Origin: Curvibacter gracilis ATCC BAA-807
GTDB lineage: Bacteria > Pseudomonadota > Gammaproteobacteria > Burkholderiales > Burkholderiaceae_C
Assembly: GCF_000518645.1 (NCBI RefSeq)
Contig: NZ_JADZ01000017.1
Span: 62,001 to 126,000 of the forward strand
Length of the DNA stretch: 64,000 nt
Reading direction: 5' to 3'
Within the stretch, counting starts at the first letter, position 1. Each line of letters opens with the position of its first letter. The notes under the pieces were generated by a model, which saw nothing but the letters and a program-made list of their open reading frames with translations, ran no database searches and was not told where the DNA came from. Positions 35,068 to 43,968 of this stretch are shown in pieces. The position numbers and the translations under genes are program-made.

Positions 35068-35160
35068 TGGCCCCCACGCTCCCTCACTTCGTGTGGTCGC
35101 TGCCCCCCGAGGGGGCCCCTGCCGCCTTGGGGCGGCCCGGCGGCGGCAGGCGCGCCATCT
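35068..35160. repeat. Comamonadaceae-type intergenic palindromic repeat
   Basis: Two adjacent hairpins stand out: GCCCCC-CGA-GGGGGC (35102-35116) and CCGCC-TTGG-GGCGG (35122-35135), within a C/G-rich block that begins GGCCCCCACGCTCCCTCAC. I recall very similar intergenic blocks in many Acidovorax/Variovorax-like genomes. It sits between the aldolase and VOC genes and could terminate transcription or act as a REP-like element. Confidence 0.6.
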
Positions 35161-35190
35161 TGACTGAAACCAGAGACTGAAGAGGACATC

Positions 35191-35583
35191 ATGATCGACC
35201 ACCTGGACCACCTGGTGCTGACCACCCACGACGAGGCCGCCTGCGTCGACTTCTACACCCGTGTGATGGGCATGCAGCTCGAGAGCTTCATCGGCGGCAC
35301 GCCGCCGGTGGAACGCAAGGCCTTCAAGTTCGGCCAGCAGAAGATCAACCTGCATGTGCGGGGCCGCGAGTTCGAGCCCAAGGCCCACCTGCCGGTGCCC
35401 GGGGCGCTGGACCTGTGCTTCATCGCCACCGTGCCGCTGGCCCAGGTGATCGAACGCCTGCAGGCCGCCGCCTGGCCCATCGTCGAAGGCCCGGTGATGC
35501 GCACCGGCGCCACCCAGAAGATCCGTTCGGTCTATGTGCGCGACCCGGATCTGAACCTGATCGAGATTTCAGAGCTGGCCTGA
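35191..35583 (+). CDS. VOC-family (glyoxalase/bleomycin-resistance fold) protein
   Basis: A 130-residue VOC-fold protein with LDHLVLTTHDEAACVDFYTRV, GQQKINLHVRGREF and a C-terminal VYVRDPDLNLIEISE. The histidine near the start, the one in INLHV and the glutamate near the end are the usual metal ligands. It starts after AGAGGA. VOC proteins can be dioxygenases, isomerases or resistance proteins; the CoA-transferase/lyase neighbourhood suggests a catabolic role, but the reaction is not deducible. Confidence 0.88.
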   Translation: MIDHLDHLVLTTHDEAACVDFYTRVMGMQLESFIGGTPPVERKAFKFGQQKINLHVRGREFEPKAHLPVPGALDLCFIATVPLAQVIERLQAAAWPIVEGPVMRTGATQKIRSVYVRDPDLNLIEISELA

Positions 35584-35626
35584 CGGGGCCAGTGCAGCGA
35601 CACAGAACAAAAACGGAGACAAGACC

Positions 35627-36616
35627 ATGCAAAGACGCCATGTCCTGGGGCGGATCGCCTCACTCACTTCACTGTCGGCCCTCTCGGGCCTGGGCACAGA
35701 GGCCTGGGCACAGAGCCGCTTCCCGCAGCGCCCCATCACCCTGGTGGTGCCCACCGCCCCCGGCGGCACCACCGACTTCACGGCACGGCTGATCACCGAG
35801 CCCCTGAGCCGAGCCTTCGGCCAGCCGGTGATTGTCGACAACAAGCCCGGGGCCTCGGGCAACATCGGCAACCAGATCGTGGCGCGGGCCCGGCCCGACG
35901 GCTACACCCTGCTGGTGTCGTACAGCGGCTACCACGTGGGCAACCCGCACCTGTTCAAGCAGGCGGGCTGGGACCCGATCAAGGACTTCACACCCGTGGC
36001 CATGATGACGCGCGCCCCGCAGGTGATCGCCATCAACCCCAAGCTGCCGGTGAACAACCTCAAAGAGCTGATCGCCTATGCCAAGGCCAACCCGGGCAAG
36101 CTGAACTTTGCCTCGTCGGGCAATGGCTCGATCCAGCACATCGCCGGCGAGTTGTTCAAGCAGTTGACCGGCACCTTCATCACCCACATCCCCTACCGGG
36201 GCTCGGGCCCGGCGGTGCAGGACCTGATGGCCGGCCAGGTGGACCTCTTCATCACCACCCCGGCCGGCGTGGTGAGCCAGATCCAGGGCGGCCGCCTGAA
36301 GGGCGTGGGGGTGACCAGCAAGAAGCGTCTGAGCTCGCTGCCCGAGGTGCCGACCACCACCGAGGCGGGTCTGCCCGGCTATGAGCTGGATTCGTGGTTT
36401 GCGCTCTACGCCCCGGCCGGCACGCCGGCGGAGGTGGTGCAGACCCTCAACAGCGAAGTGAACCGCATCCTGGCCAGCGGCGATGCCCGCAAGAAGGCCG
36501 AGGAGTCGGGCACGGATGTCGAGCAGATGAGCCCGAAGCAACTGGCGGACTTCACGCGCTCAGAGCTGGAGCGCTGGGGGCGGATCATCCAGACCGCCCA
36601 CATCACGCTCGAATGA
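35627..36616 (+). CDS. Bug-type (TctC) periplasmic solute-binding protein 2
   Basis: A 329-residue receptor with the signal MQRRHVLGRIASLTSLSAL, then RFPQRPITLVVPTAPGGTTD, DNKPGASGNIGNQIVARARP and YRGSGPAVQDLMAGQVD, all typical of Bug proteins. A ribosome site GGAG precedes the ATG. It is the likely receptor for the carboxylic acid processed by the upstream CoA-transferase and lyase. No TctA/TctB permease gene is in the window. Confidence 0.93.
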   Translation: MQRRHVLGRIASLTSLSALSGLGTEAWAQSRFPQRPITLVVPTAPGGTTDFTARLITEPLSRAFGQPVIVDNKPGASGNIGNQIVARARPDGYTLLVSYSGYHVGNPHLFKQAGWDPIKDFTPVAMMTRAPQVIAINPKLPVNNLKELIAYAKANPGKLNFASSGNGSIQHIAGELFKQLTGTFITHIPYRGSGPAVQDLMAGQVDLFITTPAGVVSQIQGGRLKGVGVTSKKRLSSLPEVPTTTEAGLPGYELDSWFALYAPAGTPAEVVQTLNSEVNRILASGDARKKAEESGTDVEQMSPKQLADFTRSELERWGRIIQTAHITLE

Positions 36617-36696
36617 ACCTCGCAGGCACCCTGCCCTGCATGGCTTAAAGTCCAGGCCAGTGGCCCATCCCGGGCCGCCCCAGCCGGAGCAGTTCC

Positions 36697-37158
36697 ATGC
36701 GTTTCGAGATCCGCGAGGACGACCTCAGCGGCCCTGAGATCCAGGCCTTGCTGCGCGAGCACCTGGCCGGCATGCAGGCCGACACCCCGCCCGAGAGCGT
36801 GCACGCGCTGCCGCTGGAGGCATTGCGCCAACCCGGCATCACGCTGTGGTCGGCCTGGCGCGGAGACCGGCTGTGCGGCTGTGGCGCACTCAAGACGCTG
36901 GACCCCCTGCATGGCGAACTCAAGTCCATGCGCACCCACGGCGCGTTCCTGCGCCAGGGCGTGGGTCAGGCCGTGCTCGACCACATCGTGGCGCAGGCCC
37001 GCGCACGCGGCCTGCTGCGCCTGAGCCTGGAGACCGGCACCGCCCCTTCGTTCGCGGCGGCCCATGCGCTGTACCGGCGCAATGGCTTTCTGCCCTGCGA
37101 GCCCTTTGCAGACTACCGACCCGACCCGCACAGCCTGTTCATGAGCCGGCAGCTGTGA
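36697..37158 (+). CDS. GNAT-family N-acetyltransferase
   Basis: A 153-residue GNAT protein. The acetyl-CoA-binding motif is RTHGAFLRQGVGQAVLDHIV (Q/R-x-x-G-x-G/A type), followed by the C-terminal TAPSFAAAHALYRRNGFLPC. Substrate unknown; the family covers antibiotics, amino acids, polyamines and proteins. A ribosome site GGAG precedes the ATG. It ends 31 bases before a convergent gene. Confidence 0.9.
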   Translation: MRFEIREDDLSGPEIQALLREHLAGMQADTPPESVHALPLEALRQPGITLWSAWRGDRLCGCGALKTLDPLHGELKSMRTHGAFLRQGVGQAVLDHIVAQARARGLLRLSLETGTAPSFAAAHALYRRNGFLPCEPFADYRPDPHSLFMSRQL

Positions 37159-37189
37159 GGCGCCGCCCCCCAGGCTCTGACAGACCGCC

Positions 37190-38515
37190 TCAGGCGATGC
37201 TGATCGTCATGTTGGCGCTGTAGCCCGTGCTGAGGTCGCCGCTCAGCGTCAGCATCTCGGTGCTGGTGCCATCGCTGAACACGTTGTCGGCCGAAAAGCT
37301 GGTGACCGAGGTGTTCTGCCCCTTGGTGTAGAGCGCGCTGTTGTAGACCGCGGTGGTGATGGTCTGCGGAAAGGCCAGCTGGGTGGTGGCCGTGGCCGAG
37401 ACCGCCAGGTTGTCGTTGAGGTACACCTGGACATGGATGTGGGTGATGCGGCCCGCATACCAGCCAGGGTAGATGGTGGTGAACGTGACCTGGCCGTTGC
37501 TGTCGGTCACCTGGATGCCGCGCAGGTAGGTCAGACCGCTCTGGCCGGCGTTGTTGCTGGTGCTATAGCCTGAGTACAGGCCATCCTTGTCGCAATGCCA
37601 GATGTAGATGCCTGCACCGCTGATGGGGGCGCAGCTGCTGCCGGTGCTCAGCACCGTGAGGGTGAGCGTCAGCGGGATGCCGGTCTTGCTTTCGCGGATG
37701 TCGCTGCGCACGATGGCCGAATTGGTCAGGATGGCGTAGAGCGGGTACGGACCATCGGTCTCGGTCGCAGTCAGCGTGCAACTGCCGGCAGCCGACCGGG
37801 TGACCGTCAAGGTGTAGGTCTGGGTGCTGACGCCATCGGCCGCCGTGACCACCACGCTGACCGTGTTGCTGCCCACCGCCAGTGCGATGCTGCCCGAGGC
37901 GGCGCCACTGCTGACCGTGCTGCCATTGATCTTGAGGGTGCCCGAGCCGGCCAGCGTGGCGCTGACCGTGAGGCTGCTCACACTGTTGGCCACCGTGGCC
38001 GTGTAGCTGGTGGTGGTGGCCGCAAAGGCCGGCGAAAGGCTGCCCACAGACAGGGTGAGTGCGCTGAGCGTGGCGTCCGACGACAAGGTGGCGGCCGCCC
38101 GTGTGACCACCACCGTGTAGGTCTTGGTGCTGCTGCCATCGCTGGCGGTGACCACCACCGTCACGGTGTTGGTGCCCACACTGAGACTGATCGCGGCCGA
38201 GGCGCTGCCGCTGGCCACCGTGCTGCCATTGACCTGGATGGTGGCGCCGCTGTCGGTGGCCGTGGGGCTGACAGTGAGGCTGCCGACCGCATTGCCGACG
38301 CTGGCGGCATAGACGGTGGTGCCACTGGCAAACGACGGCGACAGGCTGCCAGCGGACAGGCTCAGGCCGGCCAGCGTGGCCACCGAGGAGGTGGTGGCCG
38401 TCGTGCTGCTGCTGCCGCCACCACAGGCGCTCAGGGCCAGGGCGCCGAGTGAGCCCACCACGGCGAAGGCATGGCGGCGGCCCAAGGGCTTGGAACGGGA
38501 CGGATGTTGGGACAT
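37190..38515 (-). CDS. Lipoprotein with cadherin-like repeats and an intradiol-dioxygenase-like domain
   Basis: A 441-residue lipoprotein. The signal ends in the lipobox ALSACGGGS. Two cadherin-like beta-sandwich repeats follow (about 40-130 and 135-220), each with the pattern LSLSAGSLSPSF ... NTVTVVVTASDGSSTKTYTV. The C-terminal domain (about 230-400) resembles intradiol ring-cleavage dioxygenases: YIWHCDKDGLYSGY and YPGWYAGRITHIHVQVY contain the tyrosines and the paired histidines that bind iron(III). A surface-exposed dioxygenase-like protein is unusual; homologues are poorly characterised. A repeat-driven, Thr/Ser/Val-rich composition is clear. Confidence 0.85.
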   Translation of the reverse strand: MSQHPSRSKPLGRRHAFAVVGSLGALALSACGGGSSSTTATTSSVATLAGLSLSAGSLSPSFASGTTVYAASVGNAVGSLTVSPTATDSGATIQVNGSTVASGSASAAISLSVGTNTVTVVVTASDGSSTKTYTVVVTRAAATLSSDATLSALTLSVGSLSPAFAATTTSYTATVANSVSSLTVSATLAGSGTLKINGSTVSSGAASGSIALAVGSNTVSVVVTAADGVSTQTYTLTVTRSAAGSCTLTATETDGPYPLYAILTNSAIVRSDIRESKTGIPLTLTLTVLSTGSSCAPISGAGIYIWHCDKDGLYSGYSTSNNAGQSGLTYLRGIQVTDSNGQVTFTTIYPGWYAGRITHIHVQVYLNDNLAVSATATTQLAFPQTITTAVYNSALYTKGQNTSVTSFSADNVFSDGTSTEMLTLSGDLSTGYSANMTISIA

Positions 38516-38622
38516 GAGCACCTCTGCATAGGACAACAGGGGCATTCTGTCCGGGCACATGCCACCGGACTACCGCAGAAAGGTCACCACTTTGTGAAGC
38601 AACCCGAGGGGCTGGACAGCGC

Positions 38623-38877
38623 TCAGCTCAGCGACTGGATCAGGTCGATGTAGAGCTGCTTGGCCTCATCCTGGGTCTTGCCCTTGAGCTTTTCCCAGGC
38701 GTCCCACTTGAAGCGGCCCACCTGGTCGGTGAAGCCGGGCTTCTTCTCGGTGTTGTCACCCTGGGTGGCCTGTTTGTACAGAGCGTAGATCTTCAGCAGG
38801 GTGGGGTTGTCGGGGCGCTCGCTGAGGTTCTTGGAGTTGGCCACGGCGGCTTCGAACAGGGCGTTCAGATCGGACAT
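38623..38877 (-). CDS. Acyl-CoA-binding protein (ACBP)
   Basis: An 84-residue single-domain ACBP, the standard size. It has LFEAAVANSKNL, DNPTLLKIYALYKQATQGDN and GRFKWDAWEKLKGKTQDEA, the four-helix pattern that holds long-chain acyl-CoA. ACBPs are common in eukaryotes and in a limited set of bacteria, including Burkholderiales. It is a monocistronic gene on the minus strand. Confidence 0.94.
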   Translation of the reverse strand: MSDLNALFEAAVANSKNLSERPDNPTLLKIYALYKQATQGDNTEKKPGFTDQVGRFKWDAWEKLKGKTQDEAKQLYIDLIQSLS

Positions 38878-39029
38878 GTCTCGGATTTCCTGGTTGGGGT
38901 TGTCGTCATGGGGCGGGTCTGGCGGGCCGGCAGACCCACCGGTCGGCCCGGCAGACATTCATCTTAAGCGGCGCGCGCCCCCATCCCCGGCTCGGCCGGG
39001 CCATCCGCGTCCACAGTGTCGCCAACTGT

Positions 39030-40370
39030 TCAATCTGCGCCCGCCACGCGGCCCGCGGCAAAGTCGCCGATCAGGCGCAGGCCCAGGTACAACCTGGGCT
39101 GGATGGAGTCGAGCAGCACGTACTCGGCCTTGTCGGAGTGCGCGCCAAAGCCTTGCAGGCCCAGGCGTTCGAGCACCGGGGCGCGGGTTTCGAGGGCGGC
39201 AAAGGCGGCATCGGTGCCGCCGCCTTCCGGGCGGTCGTCGATCTGCAGCGTGTGACCGATCTCGCGGTAGATCTGCTGGGCGTGGGCCCCCACGCGGCGC
39301 GCGGCATCACTGGGCTCCAGGGGCGGGCGGCGGTTCTCCAGCGTCACGCTGACCTCCGAGCCGGGCAGCAGGTGGCGCTGGATGCGCGACTGCAACTGGC
39401 TGTCCAGGGCCTGCAGGTCGCTCACGCGCAGCAGGCGCACATCGGCCTGGGCGCTGGCTTCGGGCGGGATCATGTTGCGCACCACACCGGCCTTGGCGAG
39501 GGTCCAGTTGACCTTCAGGCCGCGCTCGGGCACCGACAGATCCCGCAATTGCAGCAGCTGGTGCGACAACTCGTACAGCGCGTTGATGCCGGCCTCGGGG
39601 GCGCCGCCGGCGTGCGAGGCCCGACCCACCACCTTGAGCGAGGCCATGGCGATACCGCTGGTGGCCAGCGACAGCTTGTCGCCCCCGACGCGGGTGGCCT
39701 CGTAGGACAGCACCAGATCGTGCTCGCGCCCCAGTCGGGCCAGGGTCTTGCGCGAGGCGGGCGAGCTGATCTCTTCATCGCCGTTGATGAGCACCGTCAA
39801 CTGGCCGTAGCTCTGGACCCCCAGGCGCTTGAGCAGGGCCACGGTGTGCAGCACGGTGGCCACGCCCTGCTTGTCGTCGGCAATGCCCAGGCCATAGGCG
39901 CGGTTGCCTTCCACGCGGTAGGGTTGCTGGGCCAGCATGCCCCGGGGGTAGACGGTGTCCATGTGGGCGATCAGCAGGATGCGGCGCTGCCCGCTGCCCT
40001 TGAACACCGCGTGCACCATGCGACCGGGCCGGGGCGGCGTGTCTTCCATGCGGTACAGGTCGGTCGGTGCCGCCTCGATGAAGTTCACCTCGCCCCCCAA
40101 CTCGCGCAGGCGGGCGGCAATGAGCTCGGAGATCTGGTCCAGGCCTTCGCGGTCGCTGCTGCCGCTTTCGATGTTGACCAGGGCGCGCAAGGTCTCCAGC
40201 AGGGCCGGCTGCTCCTGCCCAGCCGCCGCCCACAGCGGGGCCTGGGCGGCCGGCGGGGCCACGGTATCGGCCCGCGCCGCTGGGCTCAGCCAACTGGCGG
40301 CCAGCAGGCTCAAGCCCAGCAGGGCCGCCCGGCGGGTGGCGCTGCGGCTGCAAGGGTTCATCAGGTTCAT
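39030..40370 (-). CDS. M20 peptidase, glutamate carboxypeptidase (CPG2)-like, exported
   Basis: A 446-residue zinc peptidase with a twin-arginine-like signal (RSATRRAALLGLSLLAASWL). Zinc ligands are in LLIAHMDTVYP, GIADDKQGVATVL, INGDEEISSP and a late histidine (GAHSD). The pattern is that of Pseudomonas CPG2, which removes C-terminal glutamate from folates and peptides. It is the last of three minus-strand metallopeptidase genes (42712 to 39030). Confidence 0.9.
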   Translation of the reverse strand: MNLMNPCSRSATRRAALLGLSLLAASWLSPAARADTVAPPAAQAPLWAAAGQEQPALLETLRALVNIESGSSDREGLDQISELIAARLRELGGEVNFIEAAPTDLYRMEDTPPRPGRMVHAVFKGSGQRRILLIAHMDTVYPRGMLAQQPYRVEGNRAYGLGIADDKQGVATVLHTVALLKRLGVQSYGQLTVLINGDEEISSPASRKTLARLGREHDLVLSYEATRVGGDKLSLATSGIAMASLKVVGRASHAGGAPEAGINALYELSHQLLQLRDLSVPERGLKVNWTLAKAGVVRNMIPPEASAQADVRLLRVSDLQALDSQLQSRIQRHLLPGSEVSVTLENRRPPLEPSDAARRVGAHAQQIYREIGHTLQIDDRPEGGGTDAAFAALETRAPVLERLGLQGFGAHSDKAEYVLLDSIQPRLYLGLRLIGDFAAGRVAGAD

Positions 40371-40412
40371 AGCGTTTCGAGGCAGTGGGAGTGAGAAAGG
40401 CCGGCCCTCGGC

Positions 40413-41507
40413 TCAGGCCAGGCCGTCGACCGCCTGGAACAGGGCCTGCCTCGCCTGGCTGATGATCTGGCCTTTCCAGGCATCGGTGTCGGTGTAGAAG
40501 GCCGCCAGCACCTGCTGGCGGATGGCCTCGGCCAGCGCGGGCGGCGCCTCGGGGTGCCCGTTCAACCAGTGTTCGGCCCGCAGGGCGTGCAGCACCTGCA
40601 GCACCGGCTGGGTGCCGTACTCCAGGGCGATGCCGGTGACCTCGGCCTGCGGGCATTCCTGGTAGGCACTCTCCCACATCAGGCCGGTGAGCAAGGGCGA
40701 GGTGGAGGAGCCGTCGTAGATCGAGGTGACCGGCGTGGCGCCGCCACCGCCCCACCAGGCCCGAGCCCGGGCCACGGCCGCCGGTTCATGGCGGCCGGCA
40801 AAGATGCGCTCGCCCAGGCCACTGGGCCCCAGGCCGGTGTGCAGGTCGATCCAGCCCAGGCGGCGGGCCTGACGGCCATGCTGGCGCAGCACGGCGCGCA
40901 GGGTGAGGTTGCTCCAGGTGGGGGTCTGGCCGCCGAAGAACAGGCCCTGGGGGAACTCATGCTGGCCACGCGCCACCGCGGCCTGGAAGGCGGCCTCGCC
41001 GCGCCGGGCCAGGAAGTCGGCGATGGCGGCCTGGTTGGCCGCATCGGGCGGCCACACCTCGGGCAGCAGCAGCGGGGCCAGTTCGCGGTAGGCCTCGTTG
41101 AGCGGCAGGGGCTGGCTGAAATCGTGGAAGTTGCGGTTCAGGTCGACGTTCTCGTGCGTGACCCGGCGCAAGTGCGAAAACCCGTAGGGGTTGAGCGCGT
41201 GCACATACAGCACGGCCACCCCGGCGGCCTGGGCGCGCTCGCGCCATTCGGCGTCATGCAGGGCGAACACCTGCACACCCGAGCCGCAAAAGCCCTCCAG
41301 CCCATGGCAGCCGCTGCTGACGATCAGCAGGGCCTGGGCATCGGGCGGGCCGTCGCGCACCACGTCCATGGCCAGGGCCTCGCCGTCGCGCCCCGGCAAG
41401 GGGTGGGGGTGCGACTCGATGGGCAGGCCGGCCTGGGCCGCCCCCTCCAGAAACAGCCGACGCGCCTCGGCGTAGCGGCTGGCAAAGGCCTGGGGCACGG
41501 GCAGCAT
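40413..41507 (-). CDS. M14-like metallopeptidase (DUF2817 family)
   Basis: A 364-residue protein of the M14/DUF2817 group. Zinc ligands are in SSGCHGLEGFCGSG and WIDLHTGLGPSG, with the carboxypeptidase-type NPYGFSHLRRV and NVDLNRNFHDF, and a general-base glutamate in IALEYGT. No signal peptide. It starts 2 bases before the end of the hippurate-hydrolase-like gene stop region and lies between two M20 peptidase genes, so a peptide or N-acyl-amino-acid degradation unit is likely. Confidence 0.87.
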   Translation of the reverse strand: MLPVPQAFASRYAEARRLFLEGAAQAGLPIESHPHPLPGRDGEALAMDVVRDGPPDAQALLIVSSGCHGLEGFCGSGVQVFALHDAEWRERAQAAGVAVLYVHALNPYGFSHLRRVTHENVDLNRNFHDFSQPLPLNEAYRELAPLLLPEVWPPDAANQAAIADFLARRGEAAFQAAVARGQHEFPQGLFFGGQTPTWSNLTLRAVLRQHGRQARRLGWIDLHTGLGPSGLGERIFAGRHEPAAVARARAWWGGGGATPVTSIYDGSSTSPLLTGLMWESAYQECPQAEVTGIALEYGTQPVLQVLHALRAEHWLNGHPEAPPALAEAIRQQVLAAFYTDTDAWKGQIISQARQALFQAVDGLA

Positions 41508-41509
41508 GG

Positions 41510-42712
41510 TCAGGCCTTGTCAGGCTGCTGGGCGAACCACTTCTGCACCAGGCGCACCCACAGCGAGCCCCCCAGCGGGATCAGGTCGTCATTGAAGTCG
41601 TAGCTGGGGTTGTGCAGCATGCACGGGCCGCCGCCATGGCCCATCTCGCGGTGGGTGCCGTCGCCGTTGGCGATGAAGAAGTAGGCACCCGGCTTGGCCT
41701 GCAGCATGTAGGCGAAGTCTTCCGCGCCCATGGTGGGTTCCTGCGGCAGCACCTTGTCGGCGCCGACCAGGTCGACCATCACGCTGCGGGCGAACTCGGC
41801 CTCGGCAGGGTGGTTGACAGTGGGCGGGTAGTTGCGCACGAACTCGAAGCTGCACTCGGCCCCGAAGGCGGCCGCCACGCCGTGCGAGATCTCGGACATG
41901 CGGCGCTCGATGAGGTCGAGCACCTCGGTGGTGAAGGTGCGCACCGTGCCCTGCAGCTCGCAGCTGTCGGGGATGACGTTGGTGGCCTCGCCCGCATGGA
42001 TCATGGTGACCGAGATGACGCCGGCGTCGACCGGCTTCTTGTTGCGGGTGACGATGGTCTGGAAGCCCTGCACCATCTGGCAGGCGATCAGCACCGGGTC
42101 GATGCCGGTGTGCGGCAGGGCCGCGTGGCCGCCCTTGCCGCGCACGGTGATCTTGAACTCGCTGGTCGAGGCCATCACCGGGCCGGGGCTGACGGCCATG
42201 GTGCCCACCGGCATGCCGGGCCAGTTGTGCATGCCGAACACGGCCTGCATGGGGAACTGCTCGAACAGGCCGTCGTTGACCATCTCGCGGGCGCCGCCAC
42301 CGCCCTCTTCGGCAGGCTGGAAGATCAGGTACACCGTGCCATCGAAATCACGGTGGCGGGCCAGGTGCTGGGCCGCGGCCAGCAGCATGGCCACGTGGCC
42401 GTCGTGGCCGCAGGCGTGCATCTTGCCGGGATGCCGGCTGGCATGGGCGAAGGTGTTGAACTCCTGCATGGGCAGCGCGTCCATGTCGGCACGCAGGCCG
42501 ATGGCGCGCGGGCTGTCGCCCCCCTTGACGATGCCGACCACACCGGTCTTGCCCAGACCGCGGTGCACCGGAATGCCCCACTCGGTGAGCTTGGCCGCGA
42601 TCAGGTCGGCGGTACGCAGTTCTTCAAAACACAACTCGGGGTGAGCATGGATGTCGCGGCGCACCGCCGCGATGCCGGCCGCCTGGGCCACGATGGAGTC
42701 AAGGATTTGCAT
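41510..42712 (-). CDS. M20D amidohydrolase (hippurate hydrolase / N-acyl-amino-acid deacylase-like)
   Basis: A 400-residue cytosolic amidohydrolase. The metal motifs are MHACGHDGHVAMLL and FQPAEEGGGGAREM, with the dimerisation-domain motif FKITVRGKGGHAALP and a late ligand in MLHNPSYDFND. Substrates of the family include hippurate, indole-acetyl-amino acids and N-acetyl amino acids. It is divergent from an ArgE-like gene across an 87-base gap and heads the three-gene peptidase unit. Confidence 0.92.
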   Translation of the reverse strand: MQILDSIVAQAAGIAAVRRDIHAHPELCFEELRTADLIAAKLTEWGIPVHRGLGKTGVVGIVKGGDSPRAIGLRADMDALPMQEFNTFAHASRHPGKMHACGHDGHVAMLLAAAQHLARHRDFDGTVYLIFQPAEEGGGGAREMVNDGLFEQFPMQAVFGMHNWPGMPVGTMAVSPGPVMASTSEFKITVRGKGGHAALPHTGIDPVLIACQMVQGFQTIVTRNKKPVDAGVISVTMIHAGEATNVIPDSCELQGTVRTFTTEVLDLIERRMSEISHGVAAAFGAECSFEFVRNYPPTVNHPAEAEFARSVMVDLVGADKVLPQEPTMGAEDFAYMLQAKPGAYFFIANGDGTHREMGHGGGPCMLHNPSYDFNDDLIPLGGSLWVRLVQKWFAQQPDKA

Positions 42713-42799
42713 GGTGATGTAGTGGGCGCTTAATGGATCAGTCTAGCAATGGGCAGGGCTTTGCCGCAAGTTCTGCGCCATCCGCGCACATCATCCACA

Positions 42800-43966
42800 A
42801 TGCCAACCATGATTTCCGAACGAGCCCTTGCACTGGCGCAGACCCTGGTCCGGATGGACACGGTGAGCCGAAACTCCAACCTCGAGTTGATCCACTTCGT
42901 GCGCGACGAATTGCAGCGCCTGGGCGTGGCCAGCCGCCTGACCTGGAACGCCGACAAGACCAAGGCCAACCTGTTTGCCACGCTGGGCGAGGGCAAGCCC
43001 GCGGGGGTGATCCTGTCGGGTCACACCGACACCGTGCCCTGGGACGGCCAGGCCTGGAGCCTGGACCCGCTGTCGGCCACGGTGCGCGACGGCCGCCTGT
43101 ACGGGCGGGGCTCGGCCGACATGAAGGCCTTCATCGGCATCGCACTGGCCCAGGCCCAGCACTTTCTGGACAGCCCGGCCCCCTTCGCCATCCACCTGGC
43201 GCTGAGCTTTGACGAAGAAGTGGGCTGCCTGGGCGTGAAGGAGCTGATTGCCGACCTGCGCGACGCCCACATCCAGCCCCTGGCCTGCATCGTGGGCGAG
43301 CCCACGCTGATGGTGCCGGCCATTGCCCACAAGGGGGTGTACCGCTACCGCTGCTGCGTGCGCGGCAAAGAGGCGCACTCGTCGCTGACCCCGCGCTCCG
43401 TCAACGCCATCGAGATGGCGGCCCGGCTGGTCGGCACGCTGCGCGACATGGCCGAGGGCTTCGAGCGCGACGAGCCCCGCTACACCGGCTTTGACGTGCC
43501 CTACACCACCGCCAGCGTGGGCCAGTTCCATGGCGGCATTGCCGACAACGTGGTGCCGCGCGACGCCGAGTTCCGCTATGAGTTCCGCAACCTGCCCACC
43601 GTGGACGCGCTGGCGCTGCAGTCGCAGGTGGTGGCCGCCGCCCGCGCCCTGGAGCCCGGCATGCAACAGGTGAGCCCCGAGGCGGGCTTCAGCTTCGAGC
43701 CCATCTGCGAGGTGCCGGCCTTCCTGGGCTCGGCCGACGATGCCGTGACCCGGCTGGCGCAGCGCCTGGCCGGGGAATCGGGCACCACCCTGGTGGCCTT
43801 CGGCACCGAAGCGGGGCTGTTCAAGCAGGCCGGCATCCCCACCGTGGTGTGCGGGCCCGGCAGCATCGAGCAGGCGCACCAGCCCGATGAGTACGTGACC
43901 CTGGAACAACTGGGGCGCTGCGAACAGTTTCTGCAGGGCCTGGGCGGGGTGCGCGAAATCGCCTGA
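42800..43966 (+). CDS. argE: Acetylornithine deacetylase-like M20 enzyme (ArgE)
   Basis: A 388-residue M20 deacetylase. Motifs: LSGHTDTVPWDG, YGRGSADMKAFIGI, SFDEEVGCLG and VCGPGSIEQAHQPDEY, which fit ArgE. The likely reaction is removal of acetate from N-acetylornithine in arginine synthesis. Two start codons are close (42800 and 42809); neither has a strong ribosome site. It is divergent from the hippurate-hydrolase-like gene and convergent with the next gene. Confidence 0.88.
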   Translation: MPTMISERALALAQTLVRMDTVSRNSNLELIHFVRDELQRLGVASRLTWNADKTKANLFATLGEGKPAGVILSGHTDTVPWDGQAWSLDPLSATVRDGRLYGRGSADMKAFIGIALAQAQHFLDSPAPFAIHLALSFDEEVGCLGVKELIADLRDAHIQPLACIVGEPTLMVPAIAHKGVYRYRCCVRGKEAHSSLTPRSVNAIEMAARLVGTLRDMAEGFERDEPRYTGFDVPYTTASVGQFHGGIADNVVPRDAEFRYEFRNLPTVDALALQSQVVAAARALEPGMQQVSPEAGFSFEPICEVPAFLGSADDAVTRLAQRLAGESGTTLVAFGTEAGLFKQAGIPTVVCGPGSIEQAHQPDEYVTLEQLGRCEQFLQGLGGVREIA

Positions 43967-43968
43967 GC

